DNA of 64,000 bases from Adiantum capillus-veneris. Taxonomy: Eukaryota > Streptophyta > Polypodiopsida > Polypodiales > Pteridaceae. Shown here one piece after another: positions 34,225 through 50,193 of the stretch. The position numbers were made by a program, and so were the translations under genes. The notes under the pieces are model-generated. The model was given only the letters and a program-made list of their open reading frames with translations, was not told the origin of the DNA and searched no databases. How positions within the stretch are numbered: position 1 is the stretch's first letter; each line of letters opens with the position of its first letter. Where the stretch lies: positions 21,391,946-21,455,945 of the forward strand of contig CM043969.1 of the NCBI GenBank assembly GCA_014529385.2. The letters are read 5' to 3'.

Positions 34225-34279
34225 GATTGATGATGTGCGTTGTCTTCAGCATTGTAAACTGGAGGTTTCCAAGAATCCC

Positions 34280-34297
34280 TCCTCAGTGGGGGCACCA
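34280..34297 (-). promoter_or_regulatory. Primer binding site, element B
   Basis: Minus strand TGGTGCCCCCACTGAGGA, two bases inside the LTR end (GTCA). Shared with element A; matching tRNA not named here. Confidence 0.8.
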
Positions 34298-34299
34298 AA

Positions 34300-35918
<1,619 letters not shown>

Positions 35919-35946
35919 ATTATCATCCTCGGAGGTCAAATATGAC

Positions 35947-38900
35947 CTATGGGACCAAAGTTACATGTGATGTAGTATGTGTATGGCTGATGAGTGACTC
36001 TCGATGCTCCAAAATTGTAGTGATGAGAGTCGCAATGGAGAGCCCACACTTTGGCTGGGAGAGGAAAGTGTGTAGGTCTAAGTTATGGCTGAAAATGTGA
36101 GAGAAGCAAGTTCGGATGTGATCAAAAGCTGAGCACTCTAGTAGTGTGTGGTACTCAGACTCTCGAACTTGCAGTGAGCATAATGTGCACAATTGATTTG
36201 ACTCTTCTCCATTGCCCCAACGCCCTATCTTGCATCGAAGGAAATGGGAGCTAAGCCGAATTGCTGCGATAGTGCGTATCGCGGACAAGGGAATAGGCTC
36301 AAGCATGTAAGTGTGAGTACGGTTTCCTCTCTTAGCGAAGAACATGGTTTTGTAGTTGGGGGCAATATAGGTGGTGTAATGTATGAAGCGTGACCCACCG
36401 GATTTCTCCCAAGCCGTAATACATTGGCATTGTAGAAAAGCTTCATTCACTTGAGAGTCAATTGAAGCTTCATGTAGCAAGTGTAATGCATCCCATCTCC
36501 CAAACCACTTCTTTATGTCTTGCATCCATCCCGTGCTCAAGATCTTGCTTTTATGCGTCTTTTGAACTTTTTTGCTTGCTTCCCATGCAATTGTAGGAAG
36601 TCGATGTGAGGGGTTTTGATGGGTTTTGACGCATCTTTATCATGTACCCCACAACCCTTTCCATGCCCATAACCTCAATTGGAAGAGATCCCGACTCAAG
36701 AAGTAGGAGCATATATGGTGTTTGTGTCTTAACTTGGAGAAAGTTTGTAAGAAAACGCTTTTGGACATTCTCAAACTCTTTCCAAGTAGACTTTGAGATG
36801 CTCCCGCCCCACACTTCAACTCCATAAAGAAGAACCAGTGTCACCAATGCATCAAAAAGATACTTCTTGAGAACCCAACACTTGATGTTTCCCGCATTAC
36901 ACATGTTCTCAAATGCATAATATGCTCTCTTTCCCGCTTCCAATCGACGCATAGCACATTCATGCCACTTGTGATTGGATGGAACCTCAAGGCCAAGGTA
37001 CTTAAAGCTCTCAACAACTTCAAGTGTCTCGTTGTTGTACACAATGCATGGCTTCTCCTTATGGTTGGTTTTCACAAGCATAACCTTTTTTTTGAATTCA
37101 TTTACAATCAGCCCACTATGCAAGCAAAAGTTCTCAAGGACAACCATAAGCTTTTGTGCATCTTCTAAAGTGTGTGCTAGAAGCACTACATCATCCGCAT
37201 ACAACAAAAGCATGATTACCGCATTGCAAATAGTGACCTCTTCAATGCCTTCTTATTGCATAAAGTCAAGTACCATTTGTTCCAATTGATCGATGCATAG
37301 ACCAAAGAGAGTTGGTGACAATGGACATCCTTGTTTAACCCCAATAGTGCTTACAAAAATTTCTGAAATTTCTCTTCCCATGCGCAATTGACAAATCACC
37401 TTCTCATAGATTCGAGAAACCGCAAGCATAAACTCACTTGGCACTTGGAGTTTTTCCATCCTTCTCCACAAATTGTTACGTGGAATCATATCAAAGGCTT
37501 TCTTAAAGTCCACAAAACAACAATACAATCGCTTGCCTTTCAACCGACTTTCCTCCATGAGAACACAAAGAGTGACAAGATGATCAATGGTGCTATGGCA
37601 TCGACAAAAACCCGCTTGTCCCTTTTCACGCTTGTCATTCTCTTCAGCCCAATCACTCAATTTCATCTCCATTATGCACCCAAACAACTTTGCCATAAGA
37701 GACCCAATCATTATAGTCCGGTAGTTGCTTACATTCTTTACATCCCCTCCTTTATGCAAAGGCTTAACCCAATTAGTACTCCAATCATAAGGCATACCAT
37801 GTTGAAGTGCAAGGTTGAACATATCACACATCCACTCATGGGTAAAATCTCCCGTCCATTTGATCATCTCCGGCTTGATACCTTGAAGATCTCCCGCTTT
37901 GCGAGTGGCCAACTTTTCAAGCCCACCGCATACATCCTCAATAGTAAAAAAAGATGGCATACATGGGAGTGAACCATAAAATGGCATTTTTTCAGTATTT
38001 TCTTGCTCATATAATTGCCTACAATGTGTGTACATATCCACTAGACTCAAGTTACCAAAATTCTCAACCTGCTTGCCTCTCAAGTTTCTCCAAAATCTTC
38101 CACATGCATGTGCCTTTTTTTGGACTTGAAATTCTTGTTGCTTTACTTCCCATCTTCTTCTCTTCTTTTGAATCAATGCCTTGTATGTATGCAAATGACT
38201 TCGATAGTTGTCTTTGTCCATAGTTGCATCAAGATTTATCAAGGACTTTCGAGCATCTTGACATTCTTTATCAAACCACCTTTTGCGTGATCTATCTTTG
38301 TTGATACCATGGAGATGCTTTATGGCAAAGCATTCTTCCGCACAAGAACAAATAGATTTCTTGAAAGCTTCCCATTTAGTTTCCAATGGTGAATCACATT
38401 GAAGCTTTGTCATCCATAATTTTTGCTCAACCATTTCAATGTACATTGGTGCCCGTTTGAAATCCATACATAGTGATAACTTCTCTTTCCTTTGGCTGCG
38501 ATTATCATGCTTAGTTGCTTCTCCACATGAAAGGTCAATACATAACGTGCGATGGTCGGATTTTGGGGTCCATTGACCAAACATAAAACTCTTTATGCGA
38601 TACATGATGGCTTCAGAGAGTAGCATATAGTCAATCACACTATCCCCATTATGTCTCCTACATGTAAATCCATTGGTTCCACTCCACAAAGATACACCAT
38701 TGGCAATGAGCATACCCGTGCTATTACACATGTGTAAAAGTAACTTTCCATAGTGATCCGGCTCTTTCTCATCCATTGAAGTACGATCATACAAGTGAAC
38801 TTCCTCCAACTCCCTTGAAATGTATGGCATATCAAATTGTTGAGTATCATGTTGCAATGTTTTTGTGCGAGCATTCATATCCCCAAATACAATAACATCA

Positions 38901-39349
38901 CCTTCACCTTTGAAATAAGCAATGTCCTCTTCCAAATCAGAAAATGGTTGATCTCTATCCATGCAAGCATAAAAGGGAGAATCATGATAAGGAATGTAGC
39001 AACCGGCTACAAAAATGGGTGCTCTTTTTGGTGTCATAATTTTCAGCCATACATAACGTTTGTACTTGTCATCTTTCACAATTGATACAAAATCTTCCAA
39101 TCCTTTCTTAACCATACATGCTAACCCTCCTTGTCCTCTTCGTTGCTTGAGATTCTTTGACCACATCAATGAATGTACATTGTAATCCTCCAAGCCGTTA
39201 ATCCTTTGTGTATCATGCTCCCAAGTTTCAACAAGAAGTACAACATCGGCTTTGCTTGTTAGTTCATCAATGCCAACCCCCGCATTCCATGGGTATCCAT
39301 TACAATTCCAAAAGCATATTTTCAATTGTAACTCGGTCTCATAGGTCAC
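35947..39349 (-). pseudogene. LINE ORF2: endonuclease, RT and zinc finger
   Basis: N-terminal AP-like endonuclease (residues about 1-250) with KICFWNCNG, LVETWEHD, VFGDMNAR and SDHRTLCID, then RT with PLHKGGDVKNVSNYRTI, VDFKKAFDMI, GVKQGCPLSPTLFG and LLLYADDVVLLA, and a C-terminal CTLC...HTLLEC cysteine cluster (about 36150-36190). A TAA at 37250-37252 splits the palm just before YADD, and a frameshift near 36545 separates the tail. Nicks target DNA and primes reverse transcription in active copies. Confidence 0.9.
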
Positions 39350-39355
39350 ACATCA

Positions 39356-40306
39356 CTATTTGCTTGAGAGACATGCCTCCTCCTTGGGCACATTTTCTTC
39401 ATGAGAGATCTCCTTGTTTTTATTATTCTTTTCCTCATATGCCTTGCGACGCATATTTTGTTGCTTAATAGTGCGATCTTCACATACAAAACATTTTGTA
39501 TCCCTCAAATAGATCCAACTATTATCAAGGATAATCTTTCGCTTGGTCTCATCCGGCATGGTGCATACAATTGGCCGTTCTCCCGAGCGAGGAGCTTCTT
39601 GCTTCCCCACTCTATGTGCTCCATAGACCATAACTCCGGACATGCCAAAGTGGGTTTTGAAGAAATCTTCAATAACAATGGCAAGAGAAGGAGGTGTCTC
39701 TAACTTCTCTTCGGGAATTCCACGAATAACAATGTTCTTGGAACGTCGCTCCCGTTCCTTCAACTCCTCCACATCCACATTCTCAACATTCTTTGTTTGA
39801 ACCATAGCTTGCATGAGTGAGGAATTAGAAACCACATTGCTACCACATACATCAGCCCAAGACTTGTTTATGCATACATTTTTCATGTCGCATACATCCC
39901 GGCTCATAGTGTCAAATTTCTCCTCTTTCAATACATGGTCATGCTCTACTTTGCTCATCCGCTCCTTCAAAGCATTCAAGTCCACAAGAGAGCGTTTACA
40001 TTCCTTGACTTCCACTTCAAGTTGCATCAAACGTGTTGTTTGCATCTCAAGTGTCCTCTTGAGATTCTCATTTTCAACTACAAGTACCCTTAGTGTGCCA
40101 TTCTCCATTGCAAGTGCTCGTAAGTCTTCGCCTTATTTGTTTACGGTCTCTTGCAATGATACCAAGTACGCCATGATCATGGTTTCCGATGTCGTTGGTT
40201 GGGTGGTTGTGTTGCTATCTCCACACTTAGGAGATTTTGGATCATTTTCCACAATGGTTGTGGACCTTGTTGAAGAAGAAGAACCCTTGCGAGTGCCGGA
40301 AGACAT
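39356..40306 (-). pseudogene. LINE ORF1: coiled coil plus RRM-like domain
   Basis: ATG at 40306 (MSSGTRKGSSSST). One TAA at about 40137 precedes an otherwise open 250 codons: a heptad-rich coiled coil (ENENLKRTLEMQTTRLMQLE onward, about residues 75-130), then RRSKNIVIRGIPEE, VYGAHRVGK, RPIVCTMPDETKRKIIL and the basic tail FVCEDRTIKQQNMRRKAYEE. This order resembles ORF1p of animal L1 elements more than the CCHC-bearing ORF1 of most plant L1s. Ends at TAG 39356, a few bases before ORF2. Confidence 0.8.
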
Positions 40307-40538
40307 TGTATGTAAAATAGGAGATGAGAATCAATTTTGTTGAACCTGTTCACTTTGGAAATGCTGCTACAGAAACACCTTCCATAACTCTGAAAATTTC
40401 TGTCTTTACATCAATGCGTAGAGGACTTTGTGCTCTTCGATTGAAGCTATAGATCACCCAAATCGGAGTTCGGATGAAGAAGTTATGATCAAAAGAGTGG
40501 ACTGCTGTCTACTAGGTCAAAAAACGGCTGCATTTTTT

Positions 40539-41702
<1,164 letters not shown>

Positions 41703-41706
41703 CCAG

Positions 41707-42534
41707 CAAATCAAACCACGAAGCAATCAATCTTCTCCGTCCTATTGACAATCAAATGCTACAAGTATCATGCAAGGAGTTAGAAAAATCTGGGTACCAG
41801 AATCACAGCTTAAGGACAAGCCGATCCAAATCTGGGTGCCCAAAACATCATCAATTGTACCAAAGATGGTTCCAAGGTTGAAAACACAAACAGGAGCATC
41901 TTCGAGCAGGTAACCTAAAACAAAATGGATTTGGAGGAAAAAGGAGCAGTTATTGTTTGGTGGATCCAACAATCTTACACATGACAGGCGGATGTACACC
42001 AAACCCTATAACACTCGCTCAATTTTTTGAACGAAACCGTGTAATTCAGCTTATGATGATTTGTAATTGTAATATATTCTGACATATCCTCTCAGCCTCT
42101 CTGAGTCTACACCCTTGTAAGTGGCTGAATGGTCGTGGAAAAGTTCTCTTAATCTTTAAGTAAAAACCCTTAGTTTTGCACAAAAGAGATATCATTAGCT
42201 AAGAGGAGTTTTGAACGTTCACTGTGAGAGCTTCTTGCTGCTACAAATTGTAATCTTCTTTTCTCCTTGACTGGTAATCTAAATTCATTTCTGAATAGCA
42301 CATTGTGTTCCTTGTCTCTTGCTCTATAATTTAAGTATAGTTATTCTCCAATCTAATGTGGTTCGCATTGCATTGCTTGTGAGCTAAATGCATTGATTTG
42401 AAGGTTAGAATGGTTGTTTTTTTAGAGTCTTACCACGCACCGAGCGAGTTTTACCGAGCAAAGAAAAACCCGAGCAAGTGTTTGTATGCAATATAGTCAT
42501 CAACAAACTATTTATTGTTTGTTATATATTGATG
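41707..42534 (+). other. Element C continuation, then unassigned sequence
   Basis: The frame resumes as QIKPRSNQSSPSY and goes on with IWVPESQLKDKPIQIWVPK to about 41900. From there to 42534 nothing coding is recognised; the TTGTAATCTTCTTT... part around 42240 has the style of LTR leader sequence but has no partner in the window. Confidence 0.5.
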
Positions 42535-42645
42535 CACTACAACAAAAAGAGTTTTCAATGGATTTTAGTGTAAAACTCTGTTAAAATCCATTTGTAAATT
42601 TGGAGGATTTTAGTGTAAAACTCGATAAAAATCCATTTTTTTTGG
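42535..42645 (+). repeat. Possible CACTA-type transposon end
   Basis: CACTACAACAAAAAGAG matches the usual plant CACTA terminus and is followed by two copies of GGATTTTAGTGTAAAACTC, a subterminal-repeat pattern. No opposite end was found. Confidence 0.35.
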
Positions 42646-42718
42646 TTAAGATATTAAATGTTCTTTTTCCCATTGGTTCCTACAAAAGCTTTTGGTGAAC
42701 ACTTCCTTGCAAAATCCT

Positions 42719-42833
<115 letters not shown>

Positions 42834-43002
42834 AGTCAAGAGGATAGAGGATTTTTGGAGCACCATTACTGTTCAATTCATAACCAAAACTCCTATTAAA
42901 CTATTTCAGTATTTAGACATCCGTTTACAATTTTAATTCGTCTCGATCTTCCAATCATTCAAATTGCCTTGCTAGAAAGTGGATATTTACAGCATGACTC
43001 CA

Positions 43003-43640
43003 TCAATGCTGATGACTAGCCTGTCGTACGGATATGACACATAAAAAATAAGCTAAACTATAAACTATCAGATAATGGCTCGACCTAAAACACCAGTCAG
43101 TAGGCAACATGGGCATGTTTTTCCCCCAATGTAACAATTTAAGTCTTCTGGTGAAAATTGGCTTAGACAAAGCAGACAGCCCCATCAAACCAGACTTTTA
43201 GCATGGTTAATAATCGAGCCACTTGCAAGACCGTGAGACAAGCCCTAAAATTCTCCTTTGCATATACATCATTCCTCACAAATGCATTGGTATGATCAAC
43301 ACACTTTTGGGGGCACATTTGCTTCGTAGAGCCAGATACGTCTATGGCAGTGAGTTTGTCCTATTGCATAACATATTTAACGAGCCAATTCAAGGCATCA
43401 AATGAGATAGCATAGAGCAAATAAGAAAGTGGGCACCCTTGTCTTATGGATTTACGGAATGAAATAACATCTCTAAGAGTACCATTAACTGAAATTCTAG
43501 CTGACGCATTCCCAAAAAGAATGTGAAAAAGAATCTTCCAAACCCATATCATATAGACTTTGAAGTATGAACTCCCATTCAATTCTATCATAGGCCTTAT
43601 CATACGCTCTGTGGCTGATTGTTTGTGAGAAGATCTTTTA
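43003..43640 (-). pseudogene. LINE RT fragment
   Basis: Frame 43361-43603 contains NASARISVNGTLRDVISF, then RQGCPLSYLLYAISFDALNW, the RT motif around the conserved QGCPLS of plant L1 elements. The upstream part (ELNGSSYFKVYMIWVWK) and the downstream part to about 43003 are shifted. Different family from the LINE at 35.9 kb. Confidence 0.78.
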
Positions 43641-44194
43641 GAATATTTTTTTGTAATTTTGCAGTGCAGTGATCATCATCATATCTAATAAGCAATGAGT
43701 TATTATGCTCTTCGAATGTTGTGTGCTGGTGCTAGTACTACTACTTGTAGTCAACTAAAATATTAGCGCCTACATGAATCATACCATAGTGGTGCAAGCA
43801 GCTGCTCATGCCTCCTGCTTCTTCCCAATATCGGATGGCCAATTACCTCTTGCTTCCTAATTGCACTTGCATGATTTACTAGTTGACTTCCGATGTCCAA
43901 TGCTTGGATGTATCATGCAACCTTGTTGCTATAGTATGGGATATTGCACGTGCAAGTGCCAGCTTTGATCGCTCAACCCAGCTAATCCCAATCCGTCTTC
44001 TTGCCATTGATGTGATCCTTCATTTTGCCATCGATCGGGATCTTGCCCCTTGTCTAGTGTGTGAGTGCTCTACGTTTTGCATGAGTTGATGAATAGATGA
44101 GCAAGAAAGTGCCCAAGGCCGAACTCAAAACACTCCCGAGCTTGCCCCCAAGACCCAACCCAGAGGTGGTGCTTAGATCCTCTATAGGGTCTCC

Positions 44195-44400
44195 TCCAAC
44201 CTGGCTCCCATCTTGCAAACCTCGGAGACCACAAGGCCTTATGTCCTCAAGCAAGTATGGGACTATGTCAAGGCTCACAAGCTCCAGAGTAGTACTAAGA
44301 AATCATAGATCTTATGTGATCCTCCCCTTAAGAAGGCATTTGGATGAGACAATGTTAGTGCTCAAGTACTTGAGTCTCCACTTGTCAGCACAATTTTCTG
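44195..44400 (+). pseudogene. SWIB/MDM2-domain gene fragment
   Basis: In one frame: LYRVSSNLAPILQTSETTR, PYVLKQVWDYVKAHKLQ, stop, ILCDPPLKKAFG, stop, DNVSAQVLESPL. The VWDYVKAHKLQ...ILCD..LKKAFG arrangement is that of the SWIB fold found in chromatin-remodelling subunits and plant SWIB proteins. Two stops and a missing lysine-rich segment make it a relic. No introns or flanking exons recognised. Confidence 0.65.
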
Positions 44401-44769
44401 TTGATGCTATTAGGCTGTTGGCGATGCAGAAAACAAGTAAACGTCAAAGTGGACATGAGGGCAGAAAAGCTTAGGATGGTTATAATCCTCAAGTAATTAA
44501 GCTAGCGGCTTATGAGTGTAGCTAGTTGCTTGCGCTTTTAGCATAGTGTGTGAGGGGATTAGTGGCAGACAACTCAATGTCGAGGGAAAGGCATATTTGG
44601 AGAATATTGCAATTTGCCACTAGTGCAAGTCATGGTGTGAAGAGCCTTTGGCTTCAGTCACACTCCTCATCCAGCTCTATTGATAAATGAATGCGAGCTA
44701 CATACTTACAAGTCTGGTCATCAGATGAGGTATGCAGACTTGAAAATACTTACTCAGGACATGCAACAT

Positions 44770-45040
44770 AGTCAAGGAGGGGAAGTCCAAGTAGTTGATG
44801 AAGGGAGAGAGAGTGAATTAGATGGCAAGGGCCTTCCTGCCTGGTGAATCCATAGCCTTGAGGGTTTCTATGAAGATCTTCTATGCAAGTCAGCTGCGAG
44901 CTTCCACGCACATGCTGTTGGTGAGATCCACCTTCCTGTACTTGGCCATTTTCGATTGCTTTAGCTTCTTGTACTTGGTCTTGATGAACCAGAAGCAGTT
45001 CTCGTACATGGTCTTGATGAACCGCGCTAGGCCCATCTCT
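44770..45040 (-). pseudogene. Unidentified degenerate coding fragment
   Basis: Minus strand reads RFIKTMYENCFWFIKTKYKK, KMAKYRKVDLTNSMCVEARS, then after two stops KIFIETLKAMDSPGRKALAI, protein-like and basic. Family not recognised. Overlaps (CT)n and (GT)n at its 5' side. Confidence 0.3.
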
Positions 45041-45251
45041 CTCTCTCTCTCTCTCTCTCTCTTTGTGTGTGTGTGTGTGTGTGTGTGTGTTCACATGCAG
45101 ACATGCATCTCTAGCGCCTCGTTGATAGCTAGCTTGGCAGAGCTCAAGGAAAGAGGGCAAGGTTTGTGCCTGTAACAAAATACCTCGTCCAGCTCTGTTG
45201 ATAACATTTGATGAGGCAAGCATTTTTGAACGATCTGTAGACAAACATGGA

Positions 45252-45608
<357 letters not shown>

Positions 45609-45625
45609 GGGACAAAATTGTAGGC

Positions 45626-46010
45626 ATGGTGGCGTCAAAGCAGAAACAGGGGACGAAAATTTATAAGGTGCAAGATCTAAGGCCCGGCACAGCCAGCCAC
45701 AACCTGGTGGTGAAGGCGCTGAGCACGAAGCAGGTGATGCAGAATTCAAAGAGCCGCCTCGCTACCCCTCAGAGCACCCCTTTGTGCTTGGCTGAATGCG
45801 TTGTTGGCGATGAGACTGCCATGATCATTTTCCCTACCCGTAATCAGCAAGTGGATGTAATGCAGGAAGGTGGAAGAGTGATCGATATGTTTAGGGGCTC
45901 CATGCGCCTTGCAGTGGACAAGTGGCAAGGCTCTATTGAGGTGACGATGGAACCTGCCAGACAATAATCTATCATTGATTGAGCTCAAAGTAATCCTTGT
46001 AGATGAATAA
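45626..46010 (+). pseudogene. OB-fold protein, At4g28440-like, frameshifted
   Basis: ATG at 45626, 21 bases after the (GA)n array. LRPGTASHNLVVKALSTKQV, LAECVVGDETAMIIFPTRNQ, QVDVM and IDMFRGSMRLAVDKWQGSIE match the plant At4g28440-like family of small single-stranded nucleic-acid-binding OB-fold (SSB-like) proteins. About ten residues are missing before IDMFRG. The frame stops at 45965, but the family's C-terminus (DNNLSLIELKVILVDE, TAA 46008-46010) continues in another frame from 45960. No intron interrupts it, compatible with a retrocopy. Confidence 0.78.
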
Positions 46011-46690
46011 CTGTCTTTTGTGGTGATCTTATTTTAAGAGAGAGAGAGAGAGAGAGAGGTATACACAGCCTCGTCCGTTCAGCAGACGCTTCGCTGAGGA
46101 GAGCATCAAACGTGCCCATGATCATATCAGTCAGTGCTCCTCTCTTACATACAAGCTGCACCTTCGCCTTTCACGTCTGCACCTCCTCTACGTTTCCATT
46201 TACCTGCTCCTACACGGGCGTCCGCTTAATCAAGGACAGCTTGCTCGAGGCCTTTTGCAATGATGCTTCCCAACAACCCTTAAGGGTGGAAAATCCTCTT
46301 CCCCTTCCCTGTCTCTGATACTGTCTTCTCTCGTCCAACCAGCCTCTTCTAGGATCTCGCGTTTGCAAAGTGCTATCGTATCACTTCAACCGTTGCATGC
46401 AGCAAGAGCAGAAGCTCTATTTGTTTCAAGGCTTAGCTTTGGATCACAGGAACTTGTAGTTCTCATTCAAGGTCAGCCTCTTTGTGTGCTGACAGTTCTC
46501 TGATGAGCTTACAAGGGCTTGCAGTTAGGTTTTGCAATATGTTTAACAAATTAAGACATCAATAAGGTTCACTTTTTGAGAATTACAATTTTTCTATCAT
46601 ACAATTGGATCGGCTTTTGTAATGCTTAAACTTTTGTGTCAAGCGTTTCAAATTTTGGACACATCTAGTACAGTATTCTGGATCAAAAAA
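46011..46690. other. Spacer, no gene recognised
   Basis: Short (GA)n at 46039-46058; otherwise ordinary sequence without a supported frame. Confidence 0.5.
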
Positions 46691-46692
46691 AG

Positions 46693-47310
<618 letters not shown>

Positions 47311-47742
47311 TTTGACTGAGAGAGAGAGAGAGAGAGAGTGGGGGGGAGGGAGAGAGAGAGAAGTGTGATTAAGTAGCTGCGCCTCTTCGGAGTCCGGGGG
47401 TCTCCTTTTGTAGTCCGAAGTTCTAAACTCTTGCCTCGGAGGAGCACGTGCTCTCCCTCCCCTGCCTTGCTTAGTCCAACAACCACCACGATTCTTCAAA
47501 CTGGAGGCTTAATTGGGTTGGGAAATATCTACTCAATCCGCAAGACCAGAAACGATGGTGTGATAAGAGATTAGGTCAAGCTGCATCAACATGTAGAAGC
47601 TCTCCTTGTGACAAAGTACAAGGTCGCATGACGAACATCAGCACATATATGTTGATCCTACAACATGCACGATCTCCGCCTCCTCAGCCTCTTCCCTTCT
47701 AGCCTTCCCTCGCCCATATGCGATCCCCTCCTCCTCCTCCTC

Positions 47743-47746
<4 letters not shown>

Positions 47747-47834
<88 letters not shown>
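47747..47834 (+). repeat. (CT)n microsatellite
   Basis: About 44 CT units following a CTC-rich start. Confidence 0.95.
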
Positions 47835-47837
<3 letters not shown>

Positions 47838-47942
47838 CTCTCTAAGCAGAAAGTCCACACCAGCATGGGCTCTTTCAAAGACTTTTTCTAAAGAGATTGA
47901 GAGAGAGCGAGGAGAGAGAAAGAGAGGGGGGTTTGAAAAAAA

Positions 47943-48883
47943 AAACCTAGGTTTGGTGTAATCCCACTTGCAAATTTGGAGATTTACCTCTATATTTTAA
48001 ATTTTAAAGTGAGAAAACCTACAAAATGTAGAGAAATTTAGTGTCATTTGGTGTAAAACCCTTCAAATTTAGTCAGTTTACCACTAAAATTCTCATAGGT
48101 AGGTCTGCCAAGTTTTCAGAACAAAGTTTTTTTGGAGCACTGGTCCCTGCTCGTGCGTGAAAGAGTTCGCGTCTCTTTCAAAGAGATTTTTTGAAGGGTT
48201 TTGTTTATACTATAAAGTTTTTGAAAATGACAATGGTTGAACTTGAGGACCTTCTTGCCTTGTCTATTGTGAGTTTCCTTGCCCAATTCCTTCAACACCA
48301 AATTTGTCAATGATTAGGGACCCTGAGATTTACCTTCCATAGACAACACAGTTGTCTCAACGTGGCATAATGTCGTTTGTTGTAGCACAACCAACCTCCC
48401 AGTTACCCCTTTGAGGGGGTTACCTTATGGGGTGCTAAGGACCAAGGCTTGGGCCACATTATTCTACAAGATGACAGATGCAATGCTAGACTACCATCCA
48501 TTTGAATTGCTATGAGGCATTGATGGACGTACAACTCCCAAACAGTAAATAGAGTACAAACAAAAATGAGAGCTAAGCCGCATTAGGAAAATCATTTCAA
48601 AGTACTATAATGACAATCATACACCATGGCTCTAAGAAGTGTATTCAACATAGGGGCATCACACGTTGGGTGAGTAATCTAGGTCGAGGCATGATGGACA
48701 ACTCAGCAGACTAGGAACCCTGAGCAATCTAGGAGCTTTGAGTTGTGCTCAAAATAACATGAAAATTTAAGAGAAGGTTTTTACACTAAATTTCTCTAAA
48801 GTTTGTAGGTTTATTCACCTTTTACTTTGAATTTAAGGATAAATCTCAAAATTTGTAGGTGGAATTACACTAAACCTAGGTTT
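47943..48883. mobile_element. Non-autonomous DNA transposon with about 105-bp terminal inverted repeats
   Basis: 47943-48053 and 48783-48883 are inverted copies, both beginning AAACCTAGGTTT(A/G)GTGTAAT and ending near GAGAAATTTAGTGT. The 940-bp element has no transposase. Long TIRs resemble Mutator-like non-autonomous elements; the target duplication is not clear because the left flank is poly-A. Confidence 0.72.
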
Positions 48884-50174
48884 CTATCGATATCGGTAGG
48901 TGAAAGAGGACTAGCATGTGGAAAAAGTTGTCATAAGAAAATTGTTCATAGTTTTATCAACCTTGCGTACTCTTCTATCAAAGCACTCTTTATAATCCCC
49001 CATCGTTACCACCTCCCTTGACATGTTTGTCGCCCCCCCCCCCCCCCCGATAGAAAGCTACCTATGATGGTGTGATCCAAACTTTAATATATACCATGAT
49101 GTGGATTTTCTCAAAAGAATAGCCTCATTGCACAAATATAATTATTTTCAAGTTTCCTCCGTTTTCTCTAGAGTAACTTAAAATGCATAGTATGTTATCG
49201 TACATCAACCCACAATAACTTGAGGTACAGAAAGAGATAGGAGGAGAAGAAGAAGAATAAGTGAAGAGAAGCTAAGCTCCCTGACTCTCTTTATTCATGA
49301 GATTTGTTCGAGTGACAACAAACTTACTCTTTAGTGTAAGTCTCGTGGTCCTACATGTAGGGAGGTGGGAATAGGAGATTTATATCGAATGGAATCATGG
49401 TGCCACTATTACCAACAAGGATCAATGGTGGTAGGAATCATGGTGCCACTAGTTCCAAGAAGAGGAATATAAACATGCCATTGTATGGGTTCCAATTGTT
49501 CTATCCCATCAAAGGAAACATTCTATCAAACCCTTGTTCAAGGGGTTTTTTCTATCAAAAATTTGTGGTCGTTTTACCATTAAAATTAGGTGTAATCTTG
49601 TTTTAATCTTTTTTTTTTTGTGCTTGAAGTCACCTAAAAAATCCTGTTTGGTTTTTGTTTTGTAAAGTGTGCCTTGGCCAATCTTGCTCGTTTTAGGTAT
49701 TGCTCGGAGAATCTCGCTCGAGATTTGAGATTCCTCGTTTTTTTATGTTTTGACCATGGATAAGTGTTTCTATGCTAAAGAGGGACTTTTTGAGTAGTTC
49801 TATTTTAGTTTTTTGCACATTTTTTATGATGGATCGTGATTTATATACCTTCCCAGATGGTTACATATTTTGGTAGGATTGTGCCCCTAGGTGTTGTAAT
49901 ACTTCTTCTTAAGTTTCCTTGCATTCCGAATTTGTTTGGATGCCGAAAAGGTGTGATGACCTAGAGCGGTGAGATTGGAGGCATACTGATTTTCTGACTA
50001 ACTAGTGGTTGATTTGATTTTATTGTAGAATGAGTAGCCCTCTGAGTTCACTTTGATGAGATTGACAGTCTCATTAAGTCTCCATGCCCCATCCCAAGTC
50101 GCTTCCTTACATATTGACATTATCTTAGTACAAAAAGCTATGTTGTAGACGTCCGTCACGACGACCCGCTAACA
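48884..50174 (+). repeat. Probable decayed LTR end (5' boundary unknown)
   Basis: Non-coding, includes a C17-18 tract at 49033-49050 and ends CCCGCTAACA directly before a PBS-like sequence. No second LTR copy recognised in the window. Confidence 0.45.
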
Positions 50175-50175
50175 T

Positions 50176-50193
50176 TGGTGCCATTGTCAGGGA
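50176..50193 (+). promoter_or_regulatory. Decayed tRNA-Asp-type primer binding site
   Basis: TGGTGCCATTGTCAGGGA differs from the PBS TGGCGCCGTTGCCGGGGA of Athila/Tat elements at four positions, all C-to-T or G-to-A. It follows a CA-ended LTR by one base. Confidence 0.6.
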
